This document shows, piece by piece, positions 1 to 11,656 of a DNA stretch of 64,000 nt. Each line of letters opens with the position of its first letter. Position 1 is the stretch's first letter. Under the pieces are notes generated by a model that worked only from the letters and a program-made list of their open reading frames with translations, was not told the origin of the DNA and did no database searches. Source of the DNA: Arachis hypogaea (lineage: Eukaryota; Streptophyta; Magnoliopsida; Fabales; Fabaceae). The DNA lies in contig NC_092053.1 in assembly GCF_003086295.3 (NCBI RefSeq), positions 118,440,445 to 118,504,444 on the forward strand, given 5' to 3'. The translations under genes and the position numbers were made by a program.

Positions 1-795
1 CTAATGGAATTTTTGTGCACCAAGATAAATATGCCAAGGAGTTAGTAAAGAAATTTTCTTTAGAAAACTCCAAACTAATGAGTACACCTATGCATCCAAA
101 TTCCAAACTTGAAAAGGATGAGATGGAAAAAGATGTAGATGAAACAAGGTATAGAGTAATGATAGGATCTCTCATGTATCTAACTTCCTCTAGACTGGAC
201 ATTATCCATAGTGTTGGAGTGTGTTCTAGATTTCAATCTTATCCAAAAGAAGCACATCTTTCTGCTGTAAAAAGGATCATTAGATACATTAATGGTACTG
301 CTGAGTTTGATCTTTGGTATTCCAAATCTGATAAGTTTTGTGTAGTTAGTTATTGTGATGTAGATTTTGTCAGAGACCGTATTAATAGGAGAAGCACTTC
401 AGATATTTGATGCTTTCTTGGATAGTCCTTGAATGTGTGGTCTAGCAAGAAACAAGCTATAGTTGCTCTATCCACAACAGAGGTCGAATATATAGCAACT
501 TCTTCTTGTTGTTCTCAATTAATTTGGCTTAAAATACAACTTGAAGATTACAAATTATAAGTTAATAGTATCCCTTTATTTTGTGATAACTTGAGTGCAA
601 TTAACATTTTTAAAAACCTATTTTACATTCAAGAACTAAGCACATTGAAGTGAGATTTCACTCCATAAGAGAACATGTGCAAAAGGATACAATTGAGATA
701 CAATTTGTGAAATTTGAAGATCAAATGACTGATATCTTTACAAAATCTCTGTTTGAAGATAGATTTTATAAATTGAGAACTGCATTAAGGATTGT
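1..795 (+). pseudogene. Copia RT C-terminus and RNase H remnant
   Basis: This is the 3' end of a Ty1/Copia pol gene. The first 131 codons match the stretch linking reverse transcriptase to RNase H, and the following frame holds the RNase H hallmark SKKQAIVALSTTEVEYIA. The coding sequence is dead: in-frame stops lie at 408-410, 423-425 and 558-560, and the frame shifts before the last RNase H segment, which reads to about 795 (DIFTKSLFEDRFYKLRTALR). The 5' part of the element lies outside the window. The large env-like region downstream points to the Sirevirus/Maximus-SIRE lineage, which places an extra ORF between RNase H and the 3' LTR. Copia identity is secure; the lineage is inferred from layout. 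Confidence 0.9.
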
Positions 796-1481
796 TGATG
801 CTGTATTTTTGAACTAAATGTGATAAATTTGCTTTATGGTTGTTTTTGTCTCTCAGGTCGACAGGAGATAAAACTGGATAGATGATGATTGTCTCTAGGT
901 TCCATGAAGTTCAGACTGAGTATTGGTTAAATAAATTAATCTGAGACAAGACTAAGTCTTTGGTGATCCATTGTGTTTCCTTAAAACTACTATTGAGCCT
1001 AAGAGAAAGAAATTCTATTTTATAAAGTGGGTCTCCTTGTTTGTTTTGATAATTCACATCAAAAGAGTATTTGTTTTTACGATTTTCACTCGAGTCAAAT
1101 CAATTTCAGTTTTTCAAAATTTTTTACCTTGTTTTTTTAAACTGATTGCATTTGTTTTAAAATTCAAATATTTTCAAAATGCCCTTTCATTTATTTCATT
1201 TTGTATTTTCGAAGGAACTCGTGCATTTAAAGCAGTTATTATTTGATAACTTATCATCTTCTCTACTACTTTCGCATTCTCTTTCTTCTCTACATTCATT
1301 ATTTTATTAACCATGAGAAAGAAGGTTGCCACGAGAAGAGGAACATGGACTATTCGACCTCTACAAAATCCAACACAAAAGGAACAAGCCCACACTCACA
1401 TTCACATACATTCACACTCATCCTCTCACTCCTCCCAAATACTTGAACCAATGATAAGGACAAAAACCACCTCTTAAAGCT
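796..1481 (+). other. Spacer between Copia pol and env-like ORF
   Basis: AT-rich sequence between the end of RNase H and the env-like reading frame of the same element. Only short open frames without recognisable domains are present. I see no independent gene. Confidence 0.5.
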
Positions 1482-2813
1482 TTGGCGCCGCAGAAAGCAG
1501 GAACTTCTAGGACAACTGCGACGAAAGGGAAGAAATCCATGACGGATGAAGAACCACCAAATTCTCCTCCTCCTCATTCATCCTCTTGTCCTCAAGGACG
1601 TTTGGCTCTTTCTAGTCGCCCTTCCAAAGGTAACAAAAGACTTTTCCTTAACTCAGTGAAGGAACCTACTAATCCTGATCCAGTAGGCTTCAAATCTCAT
1701 TTTGGTAACCACCCTCACTCTCATTATGATTCTCTCCGATATTCTTCAAGTATGAATTTTGAATTCCATAGAGAAATTATTTTCAAAAGACCTCTGTGTT
1801 CATCTTATGTTGCTAACCTAAAAGCATTGGCCGAAAAAGGAATTGATTTCATTGAAAGTTTTATTTACTTGGATTAGAAAAAATTCTTTGATATTAGAAA
1901 GCCTGTTTATCCTGATTTATTCAGAGAATTTTATGCAAACATGTACTATAATGAGGAATCTGTTCACTCATATGTTAAAGACCACCAAATTTATTTAAAT
2001 AAAGAATTCATTAGTGAAACCCTTCATTATTATGATATCGGTGTTAATGCTTACATTTCTGAAAAATGAGATAATAATCTGGGCATCTCACACAAGGATG
2101 TGTTGGCTAACATATGTGAAAATATATCCCTCATGGATGGTGTTACACCCAATCATAGAGCCTTAGGTCCAGCCAAATTCCAGCTTCATCGTCTCATCAC
2201 TCACATACTCATGTCCCAAAGTGGTTCATTTCAAAAAGTCACCCTCTGTGATACCTTAGTCTTCTATGCAATACTCAACAAACTAAAATCCCATTTGCTT
2301 ATTTGATGATGCGCCATATGTATGACTGTATCAAAAACGATAAAAATGTTTCTCTTTCATATGGTATATTTTTAACTTTTATCTTTGAGTATTTTGGTAT
2401 TGTTCTAAGTAATGAGACCTAAGAAGATATAATTTTATATCTCAAGAGTGGTGGTATAGTAAAACATTCAAAGAAAAAAGGGCACAAAGGTAGCTAAGGA
2501 CACGGTTTTAGAAGAAGAAGAGGAAGAAAGTATTCCTCCTCCATCTGCTGTAGGGACATCATCCTCTCACAAGTACTTAATGAATAGTATTGTCAAGGAT
2601 GTCTTACAAGAATTTGTAAATCTCACTAAATAGATTATCAACTCGAGCCAACAAGCTAGGAAACTTGCAATTCAAAATGAGAATTCCTTTAGGAAGTATC
2701 AAAGCCGAATTGAAGTGCTTCTCAAATACATAGATTCTTTGGAAGATGATCAAGCATTATCCGAGCAAGAAGAAGACCTTCTTAGAACCGAGGATGAGGG
2801 ATCTGATGTCTAG
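1482..2813 (+). pseudogene. Env-like ORF of Sirevirus-type Copia element (degenerate)
   Basis: A long region with plant retrotransposon env-like character. It has a basic, Ser/Pro-rich start (KAGTSRTTATKGKKS), then a conserved-looking core with LKALAEKGIDFIESF and FREFYANMYYNEESVHSY, and ends in a Lys/Glu-rich probable coiled coil just before the TAG at 2811-2813. The core resembles the 'putative plant transposon protein' domain common in such ORFs. The region is broken by stops, including one at about 1875-1877 and another near 2068, and by frame changes. The first codon of the open segment is TTG, so the real start is unknown. Its place between RNase H and the 3' LTR supports a Sirevirus origin. 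No transmembrane segment was identified, so an envelope function is not implied. Confidence 0.65.
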
Positions 2814-3482
2814 TTCCTGTTTGATGTTGCTATTTCTTAGAATCTAATTTCTGTATTTTTAGTTTTTAAATTTATTGCTTGAATGCTGTTTACCATTGAA
2901 TGACTGTAATAGTCATAGAAACTTAATATTGACACTAACACAATTACCTATTTTGCACTTATGGTTTACATATTACGCTATTTTTTGTGCAAGTTTACCC
3001 TCCTTGATAACAAAAAGGGGACTAAATGTTGTGTGTAACAATGAATTGAAATTTATTATAATGCTTAAAGCAGGCTGCAGCTTCTGTTTTTAAAATTATT
3101 ATTTGCAGCTCTAATTATGCATATTGCTCTAATTATGCATACTGCTCTGATGGTGAATATTGATTACACTTGTTTATTGATCATAGCTCTGTTTGGTATC
3201 TAATTTTTTGGATTATGTATATTTGATTAATGTTTGATTTAAAGCTGGTTGATGATCTTTAATGGATACATAGCCTTGTAAATATTGGCTAGTAATCAAA
3301 CAGGTTTTTAGATATAAAACTGTTTGGATAATTATTATATGTTTGGCATTATTTCTATGTAAAGTTTGGGAGAGCCTAGTGATTAAAAGAAAAGGGGAGT
3401 TGCAAATCAAAGGAAACATCAAAGAAAAATTCCTAAAACTTTTTTCAATTCTTTTCATAATATTTGCCATAAATAAGGAGAT

Positions 3483-5024
3483 TGTTGAGTTTGAAGAACT
3501 AATAACATATTAAAGATGATGACTAAACTTTATTAGTTGGATTAAAATCCAATTATGTGCTTGATTATTTTGTTAAGTGTGCAGAAAATTAAGTTAATCA
3601 AAACAGGTCCAAGAAGCATCAATTTAAGCCCATCATTGGTTCAGCTTGAACAAAACATTCATACCATCACTCTTAATCTAAATATTGAGTGGCTGACCTA
3701 CATGGAAGAAGAGCAAGAAAACTGACCCAAGAACATAAACAAGCCCAAATCGGTAGTCCACATCCAAGTCCAATCATTCAACTTAGTTGCTAACTAAATA
3801 ATTCAATTTCATTTCATCTAAACTAAACCGCACCAACAAAATCAATCTCTCTCTTCTCTTTGTCCAACCCCACGTGATTTCTCAGAAGAAAAAGTAAGGA
3901 AAAGGGAAAGCTTTGAGCTAGGGCAAAATCAAAGAACAAAAAGCAAGTTTCCAAATTCAAGCAAAGAAGGGTAAGTCAAAGAGGCTAGGGTAAAAGACAA
4001 GATCACATCCGAAGGGCAAATCACAAAAAGGAGTTTCTAGATTTTTGCTTCATTGAAACTCGATGAAGAAATTCTTTCTTTGTAAGCACAGAAGTAGAAA
4101 GTTGAAAATATTGAGGATCATAGAGCTCTGCTGTGAATCAACGTTCAAGAATTTGACTTGGAGCCAAAGCAAGTATGAAGGGTTCAAATTCAACAAGCAA
4201 CATAAAAAAGGTTGAAAGAGAAGATAGAAGGTATGGATGCATGTATGGTTAAGTAATTGCTTCTACCCTATCTCTCTACTGTCACGTTGCTGCTGCTTCT
4301 GATTTTTGGGAGAAAAAGTCAAATATATGTTGAATCAAGTTTCAAGCTTTGGAAGCTTCACTCCTCTATTAAAGGGGTGAACGGCCAAGGATTGGAGAAA
4401 GGAGAAAAAACACAAAGTTTGGATTCCCATAACTCACTGAACTATCCATTCTTCTCCTTCATAGTTCTCATTGAATATCTTATTTTCTCAGTCTAGTCTT
4501 TCTTTGTTTTCAATGGTAAAAGGCATAACAGTGAGGTTTGTAAGAAAAAGCCATTGAGTGAAAAAAGAAAAGAGAGTTAGACTTAGAGAAAAGCCTATGT
4601 TTATTCCAGAAATTTTTTGTAAGTTTTTCTGTTTTGTTGTCATGATCTTGAAGGAATTTTCTTGTAACTTAAGTTAGCACTTTGCTGCTGAAAGTTAGGG
4701 TGAGTTCATAGTCAAGTCTGGTTTAGATTAGAAACTGGATTTGTCCCAAATAGGATTGTTTAGAGTCCTAGGAAGAATTGGCGAATGTAATTCTGTTGAA
4801 AGATAGTGAAATTCCGTCATAGTTGTGATGGAGACTGGATGTAGACTATATTACACTGAGTAGATGAACCAGGATATAACTCTGTGTCACTTCTTCTTTT
4901 TCTTCTCTGTTTCTAGTTCTGCACGTTAGGAGATAAAATTGAATTATCTCTTGATTATTCTATCCCTCTAAATTTCTCTGAATCATACCTTACATATAAT
5001 TCTATTTTAGCTCATTCTCCAACA
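3483..5024 (+). repeat. 3' LTR of the Copia element
   Basis: Probable 1542-bp LTR bounded by short inverted termini: TGTTGAG at the left and CTCCAACA at the right. A purine-rich stretch (ATAAGGAGAT) lies directly upstream, where a polypurine tract is expected. The last roughly 44 bp, including the terminal CTCCAACA, are repeated almost exactly at 5037-5080, so the right edge is duplicated. Boundaries are inferred from the termini because the 5' LTR is outside the window and no target duplication can be tested. Confidence 0.6.
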
Positions 5025-5080
5025 AAAGACAAAATATAATTCTATTTTAGCTCCTTCTCCAACAAAAGACAAAATAAAAT

Positions 5081-6540
5081 AATTTTCTATCTTTGACTCG
5101 AAGCAGCATTCTAAAAATCAAAAGTTTTATCCAATTCTAAAATTAATCAAGCAAAATAAAAAAATATTAAGATTTAACTCTCTTTCTCTTGATTACTGAT
5201 ATCCATCAGAAGTAAATCTTGATGGCTTAGATGTTTGCCTCTAGGTGTTGAGATTAGAATCGGGAATTAGGATACCTAGGGTTTCGTTTCATTATGTAAT
5301 TGTGATTTAATTTAGAACTCTACTAGAAACTTGAGTTCTCACCCGTTATTATATATTCTATTTTTTTAGATGCAAATCATGGTGTGTCCTGTTATTAATG
5401 TAAGAATGATGCAAAGGATAAGTGATACAAAAAATGTTTTGGATAGTCAAAATTTAAATGTTTTTATATTCTATCCTGTGTACTAGTCTATGACTCTATG
5501 TGGCTCCCTTTGTGGGCTAAGAATTAGGAAGTTTCCTATTTATATGTATTTATTTTTTACTTGACTTGTGTAATTAACTAATGGGATTTCTCGTGACTTT
5601 GGGATAATTAGAAACATGTGTGATGTATTCCTCATGCGAAAAGTTTTTCAGGTTCACATTAATATAAATACTATTGGTATATACATATATTTTATTTCCA
5701 CATATGTCTCATTTGACTTACCCACTATGGTCTAGCAGAGTGTTTTTAGTGAGGTCCAAACTAATAAGTAATTTTAATTTATTTTTTATTATTCAAATTA
5801 ATACTGGGATTACTTTATATAAATCAAACTATAACATAACTTTTATACATTACCACAATACAGACTAAGAAAATAAAATTTTCTTAAAGTATTTGATACT
5901 TGAAAAATGGAACCATTAAATTATGAGCTCGGGATAATAATAATATAGAAAATTTGAAAGGTTTGTTTATTTCATGGATATGCATGATAGTCTGTGTGCC
6001 CGGCATTGAATTGATGAAATTTCAATTAAATTAATAGTTGTAGTAAACAATGACTTGTATATATTTATCTAATAAATGGACAAATGTGCTGACATTAAAT
6101 TTTTCCAAGATTAAAGAATATGTATTTATTAATTTTCTTTTTATGAATTAAAATGTTGAATGCATAGTAACAATTATTTAAGAATCAAAGTCTAAGCATC
6201 TTTTATTTTAATAAATATAGCGTTGAACTAAAGACTATTATAATAAAAATATGTACTATTCTAAACCGTAATTATCAATGAAAAATGTGCAGCTAATAAA
6301 CCCATTGAATTCATCAAAGTTCAAACTTGCCTTAGGGTTTAGTCCGAGCCGTTGAATTTAGAAAAGTCACCACTCACATAAACATCACAAAAATAATTTT
6401 TTCTAAAGACGTCTACGTGGCAGAATCTAAACTATACATTCTAACACCACACTTTTCACTACAAAACACTTAAAACCGTAGCTTTTTATAAGAAAAAAGT
6501 GTTACCTAATGAAAAAAAGTAAATAAGAAGATTTAAGAGA
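5081..6540. other. AT-rich intergenic sequence
   Basis: About 1.4 kb of AT-rich sequence without a convincing open frame, terminal repeat or RNA gene. A segment at 6490-6510 resembles, in inverse orientation, sequence just right of the viral block near 25185. Confidence 0.5.
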
Positions 6541-6580
6541 AAAAATTATTAAACTATCAAAATTAATAGATCAAAAACTA

Positions 6581-6897
6581 ATGATTTTAACTAATGTTAA
6601 TTGTAATGACACCGAATTCCTAAAATCAATACAAAATGATTTTTCTCAAAATCTTTATTTTACTATAAGTTTTATTGAAGGACTTCAAAAACCTGAAAAA
6701 CTTATATTTCACACGGAATTTCTAAAAAATGCTACCATGGAAATGATTCCCCACATCTTTATCATACTTTTAACCCACAATTAAATTCTATAGTAGATAT
6801 GCTTGAAGAAATTTTAGTATCCATAAAATTTCAAAGAAATAAGGAAAAAGAGGAACCTAATATAAACGAAATCAAACAGATATTAAATAAATAGTTT
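6581..6897 (+). pseudogene. Small viral ORF upstream of the coat protein
   Basis: An open frame of 67 codons begins at 6581 and ends at 6784. A second frame that looks like its continuation carries on to a stop near 6895, suggesting a frameshift near 6745-6785. It sits where caulimovirids place their small ORF II/ORF III genes (transmission factor or virion-associated protein) ahead of the coat protein. I recognise no specific motif, so the assignment rests on position only. Confidence 0.45.
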
Positions 6898-6977
6898 CAG
6901 AAAGAGAATCCCAAAGAAAAAAATTTTCAAAATATAATCAACATAGCAGAATTAAAGGTAAAACCACCATTGAAATT

Positions 6978-8318
6978 ATGAATATTGAAGAAAAATTAGA
7001 AGAAGTTACAATGCTTTTTAAACAATTAAAAATGGCTCAGGAAAATAATATTATGGAATAGGGATTTCAAATAGAAGAAGAATTAGTAAATTCTGAAAAT
7101 ATAGAAAATAAAGAACACATCCTAGATTATTCAAGTGACGAAGAACCAGCAATTCCAATACAAGTAAAAAACGTAGCTGGAACATCTAAGGATAGTCAAT
7201 CTCAATTTAAATGGGAAACATGTTTTGATAATTATGCTTTTAAAAAAGGGTTTATAAATAAAGATTCAAAATATACAAAAATACCATCAAAATACGTTCC
7301 TAAAACCTAGGAAATGGAAGGAGAAAGAATGCTCGATTTAGACTATAAAAAGAATGAAAAAGAAATTTTCGAAAATTGGTTGAATTCCTTCTTATTAAAA
7401 GCCTTTACTAATCCAAAACTTAGTGAATTATCTGGAAGAGATATTTGGAATTATATAGGGTTTCATACTAAAGGAACTATAAGAGATTATATGACATCAA
7501 TAGAAAACCAAATAATAGAAGAATTATCAACAAAAACAACAGCTTATGATAAGATATTACATATAATGATGATTCTATATAAAGAATTTTTTGGAAAAAA
7601 TATTATAGATCATAGACAAGAAGTCTATAATAAAGAATATCAAGAAGCAAAAAACTATTTAGCTAATATTCAGATATATGATTTATGTAATGTGGAGTCT
7701 TATATAGGTGAATATAGAATACATTATTATAAATTAAAAGAAGAAGATAAAAATCATTATCTTAGTATGTATATAACAAAACTTCCATATCCTGCTAATG
7801 AATTTATAATGGGAAGATTTATAAGAGAAATAAATAGGGGAACAATTGAAAATAATTTTGGTGGAGCGACCTCTGCAATAAGAGAGGAAATAAAAGAACG
7901 TTGTATGCAAGAAGCGACTCAAAAAAGATTTGCAAATATAATTAGAATTTGCTGTCAGGATAATGAAGAAATACCCAAAAAATATGGTCTTAATAAAAAT
8001 TTTTAAAGAAAAAGAAAATATCAATTTAGAAAAAGAAAATACTATCCAAATTGGAGAAAAAAGAGGTATTTTAGAAAAAGAAATAACAATAAAAACAAAA
8101 GAAAAAAAAGTGACTATTGCCCAAATAAAAAAGAAAATTGTAAGTGTTGGTATTGCCAAGAAGAAGGACACTATGCAAATGAATGTCCAAAAAAGAAGGA
8201 TAAAAAGGATCTTACCAAACAAATAGAAATTGCTAAGTCTTGTTTCATGGAACCATTAGAAGAATCTGATGATAACCTAGACTATATTTTTGAATATGTC
8301 TCAGAAACAGACTCAGAG
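6978..8318 (+). pseudogene. Caulimovirid coat-protein gene (broken)
   Basis: The reading frame starts with ATG at 6978 and has in-frame stops at 7059-7061 and 7308-7310. The longest intact piece is 7314-8006. The central part looks like a caulimovirid capsid core (GRDIWNYIGFHTKG and LPYPANEFIMGRF). After a frameshift near 8000 the sequence continues as an Arg/Lys/Tyr-rich segment and a CCHC zinc knuckle (CWYCQEEGHYANEC, 8145-8186). That basic-plus-knuckle tail is typical of caulimovirid capsid proteins that bind the pregenomic RNA. An acidic tail follows and is cut by the Ty3 insertion at 8319. It is non-functional as it stands. Confidence 0.87.
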
Positions 8319-11300
8319 TGTAACACCCTACCATACAGAGTCTTATGCTTAAGTCATAATTCAGAGATGGCAAGGTATTACGACCTCTAAAACAAAAATT
8401 TAGTACGTATAGTATTATGAATGATTGATTATAACTAGGAGCCTTTGAAGAAAAATGGGTAAACAAAAATCGTAACTCGAAAACGCAACACTCCGAATGA
8501 TAATGTAACGAGCAAAGGATAAGCTAGCGCAAGATCATATATATAAAGAGTGTCAAAAACGGGAATATCAAGACTCAAAACCCGGTTGCGAAGATAACCG
8601 GTCCGAGCATAGCAATATATACATATGATAAAATAAGAATACCCCAAAGGAAACCCAAAGGGACACAAATACAGAAAACCTATTCTCCAAAAATCCCCTC
8701 TAGAAGGAGTCGTCACAGTTTGTATTATTTAATGGAGATAAAAGTATCTAAACAAGATATATAACCCAAAACAGAGTCCCGAGAACAAAGGATCTTCGCT
8801 AATCCAGAAGTCTCCAGCATACCTCAACGAGAAGCCTCGCGTCCTGCATCTGAAAACCACAAAATCCGCATGGGTGAGAACCAGAGGTCCCCAGCACGGT
8901 AACAGCTTCCACATATATAATACATAATAATAGAGGAAAGCCGAAGGCAATCCTAGAACTTCCTCCAGATAATATCAAAGCTTATAAACAAGCTAAACCG
9001 TAAGTGGCAACTGACTATAGATTCTTCAGTCTAACTAATACTTCCCTTTCCAATTCCTTCAGACCTCCCAACCACCAGCAGGAGTATAATATAGCAAACA
9101 CAGTTATATCAGACAAGAGATTTACAAATAGGAACAGATAAGGCATTTAGGCAATTAGCAAGTAATATGCAGTCAAATAGGCAATCTCAAACAATTCATG
9201 TAGTATGCTTATGATGCATGCCTGTCCCTAGTGGCTGATGATATCATCTGTCGGTTATAGAGCCAACCCGACAAGTCCTGGTAGCTAACCATTGGACTGT
9301 CCCTCTGTCGTGCATCCCCAACTCGAGTTATACTCATCATAAACTTGATCATAATCATGATCCATATCCATCACCCTCACTGGTGAATATTTATCCATCA
9401 CCATCACTGGTGAATATTTATGGGGGCGAGCTCATCCGGGCCTTTCACAGTGCCCGGCCACACTTACGACATAGGGTCAAAAGAGCTTCGAGTCTCAACC
9501 TGGAGCACATGGTGGCTAGCCATTGCTACTACCCAGGGAAACCCTCATCTCCAATGGTGGAAGTGCAAACCTTCACAATTCAATCAACATCATATATGAA
9601 TTTATACTTGGCCATAAACATGGCTCCGCCGTAACACGGCAATAATCTAGCCATCCGGCTCACGGTTAAATCCATAACCAGCCAATTCATTAACAATTAC
9701 GGCCCTTCGGCCCATGGCACAACAAGCACTTCCACCGCCATTCTCCGCATCTCACATAATCATCTTTGATCCTCAATGATCATTCATTTTTCCCTTGCTT
9801 CACTCGCAAGTTACCACATTCACTAGCCCTTTTTCTCATGCTAGGCATATCATAATGATTTAAGACATAAGTGGTGAGATCGGAGGCTTAGAAGTATGAA
9901 ATTTGGCTTTTAAAACTCAAAAATCAACTTTGGGATGAAAACAGGTCCACGCGTACGCGCACGCGTGGATGGCGCTTTCTCGAAGAACGGCGCGTACGCA
10001 CCAAGTGCGCCTATGCGCGAGGGGTCATTCTGCTAAAAATTTTCTAAGTTAAAAGCTGCAGAATTTACAGATTCAAACCCCAATCTTCCGACGGACATAA
10101 CTTCCTCATTTTAAATCGTTTTTCACTCGTTCTTCGAACGGCATGGACATCCCGGATCCAATTTCATTTCTAAACAGATTTGGCACAAATCAGAGATCCG
10201 TAGTCCAAGTTATGTCCCGTCAAAGTATGCCCAAAAACCATGTTTTCATACAAAACCACAAGGTGCCATTTTCAAAACAAGCCACTTTCAACTCTTTTCA
10301 AAATCAATCAAACATGCCAATTTCAATCCTTCTCTTTGAAATCATTCAAAATGTACCAAAATCAACAACAAGCCATCCTCAACTCACACATTGACACTTT
10401 ACCAAGGTTTCCAAAACCACATCCAACCATTTTAACACTTCTCAATCAAATGGCTAAAGGACAAACACAATATCATGTCATACATCCTTCCTCATCCCAA
10501 TTTCCAATAATACCATTTCCAATTAACCATCATTATACATAATCAACATCATACTCACCATCAACATGGTACCACCCATCAATTCAACCTCAATCATCCA
10601 TCAAGCATATATCACAACATGCATTTCTCATATTTCACACAATCAAGGCATCAATATTCATAATCACATATATGAACACATCATATATTTCAACCATTCA
10701 ACAACACCAACAATTCAATGCCTATCTTAGGGCCTCTAGCCTAAGTATTTCCTACCACATTACATATTAGATACGGGAAACTAAAACCATACCTTAGCCG
10801 ATTTCCCAATCTCAACCGGAGCACTTCCAAACCACTTGTCCACAAGCTCTCAAGGTATCAACACCTCCAAGAACAGATTTTATCACACAAAACCCTCTTC
10901 CAAGCTTTCCAAAATCACCAATTAAGCTCCAATATTCACATATACACAACTTAAGCCACAATCATCATACCCATACACAACATCTCAATGCCCAAACCTC
11001 ATAGAACAACAAATTTCACTAGGGTTAAGAATCTTACCACACCCAAGGTCCAAAGAGACAAGATTAACCTTCTCCTTCAAGAGAGTTGGGTCCTATAACA
11101 TCAAAGAACCCAAAATCTCAACATTTTTACTCATGAAACTCGAAATCAAGGGCTGGAATTTCGAACAGTAAAACGTGGCTTACCTCAAGATTAATTGTAT
11201 GGGTTTTGTAGAGCTCTCCGCGGTGAACGCGTGGCCGCAAACGGAGCGGCAATCGGAGCTCTAGATCAAAAGTTATGGTGGTTTGAAGATCAAGTGAGAG

Positions 11301-11608
11301 ATAGAACTTGAGAGAGTGTTCTTCCCTCCATGGCCTCCATTTCAGCGTGTTTAGTGTCTCAAATGAGGAGAGAGAGTGCTGAAAACTAGGGTTTTGGTTT
11401 AGTTTAGTTGGGCCAAGGGCCCACTTTGGGTCCGGTTGGCCCGGTTTGGCCCGTTCGGTCCAATCTTGGTCCGATTTCTATAAAATTGGTACCGAAATTC
11501 TCGTCTCAATTTCCTCTATCATATTAAGCCATAAAAATAACATTTTTGGCTTTCTAGAATAAATTCTAATTTATGGGTTAATTAGCCGTTAATTAACCGG
11601 ATCTTACA
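8319..11608 (-). repeat. 3' LTR of the Tekay element
   Basis: 3290-bp LTR with termini TGTAACACCC and ATCTTACA as read on the plus strand. It holds a conserved block at 9233-9329 also found in the other Ty3 LTRs here, and a CpG-dense stretch rich in ACGCG at about 9948-10021. It lacks an 11-bp segment near 9960 that the other LTR has at about 17970. Confidence 0.96.
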
Positions 11609-11620
11609 TTCTACCCACCT
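11609..11620 (-). other. Polypurine tract of the Tekay element
   Basis: On the minus strand AGGTGGGTAGAA directly abuts the 3' LTR, the expected place and composition for the plus-strand primer of reverse transcription. Confidence 0.8.
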
Positions 11621-11656
11621 AATTGGGAATTTTGCCCACAAAATTCAAATTCAAAT

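Larger units (their letters stand above)
6541..8318 (+). mobile_element. Endogenous pararetrovirus, left block
   Basis: Left portion of an integrated caulimovirid-like genome. It carries a small upstream ORF region and the coat-protein gene through its zinc knuckle, and stops at the Ty3 insertion at 8319. The reading resumes with the protease at 19635, after one copy of the 5-bp target duplication, so the two blocks were once continuous. Base composition is strongly AT-rich, like the right block and unlike the inserted Ty3 element. The exact left edge is uncertain. Confidence 0.85.

Noticed and set aside
7734..8222. Minus-strand 162-codon hydrophobic frame opposite the coat protein
   Set aside because: It is the reverse of a Lys/Glu-rich AT-biased sequence; the Phe/Ile-rich translation is a composition artefact.
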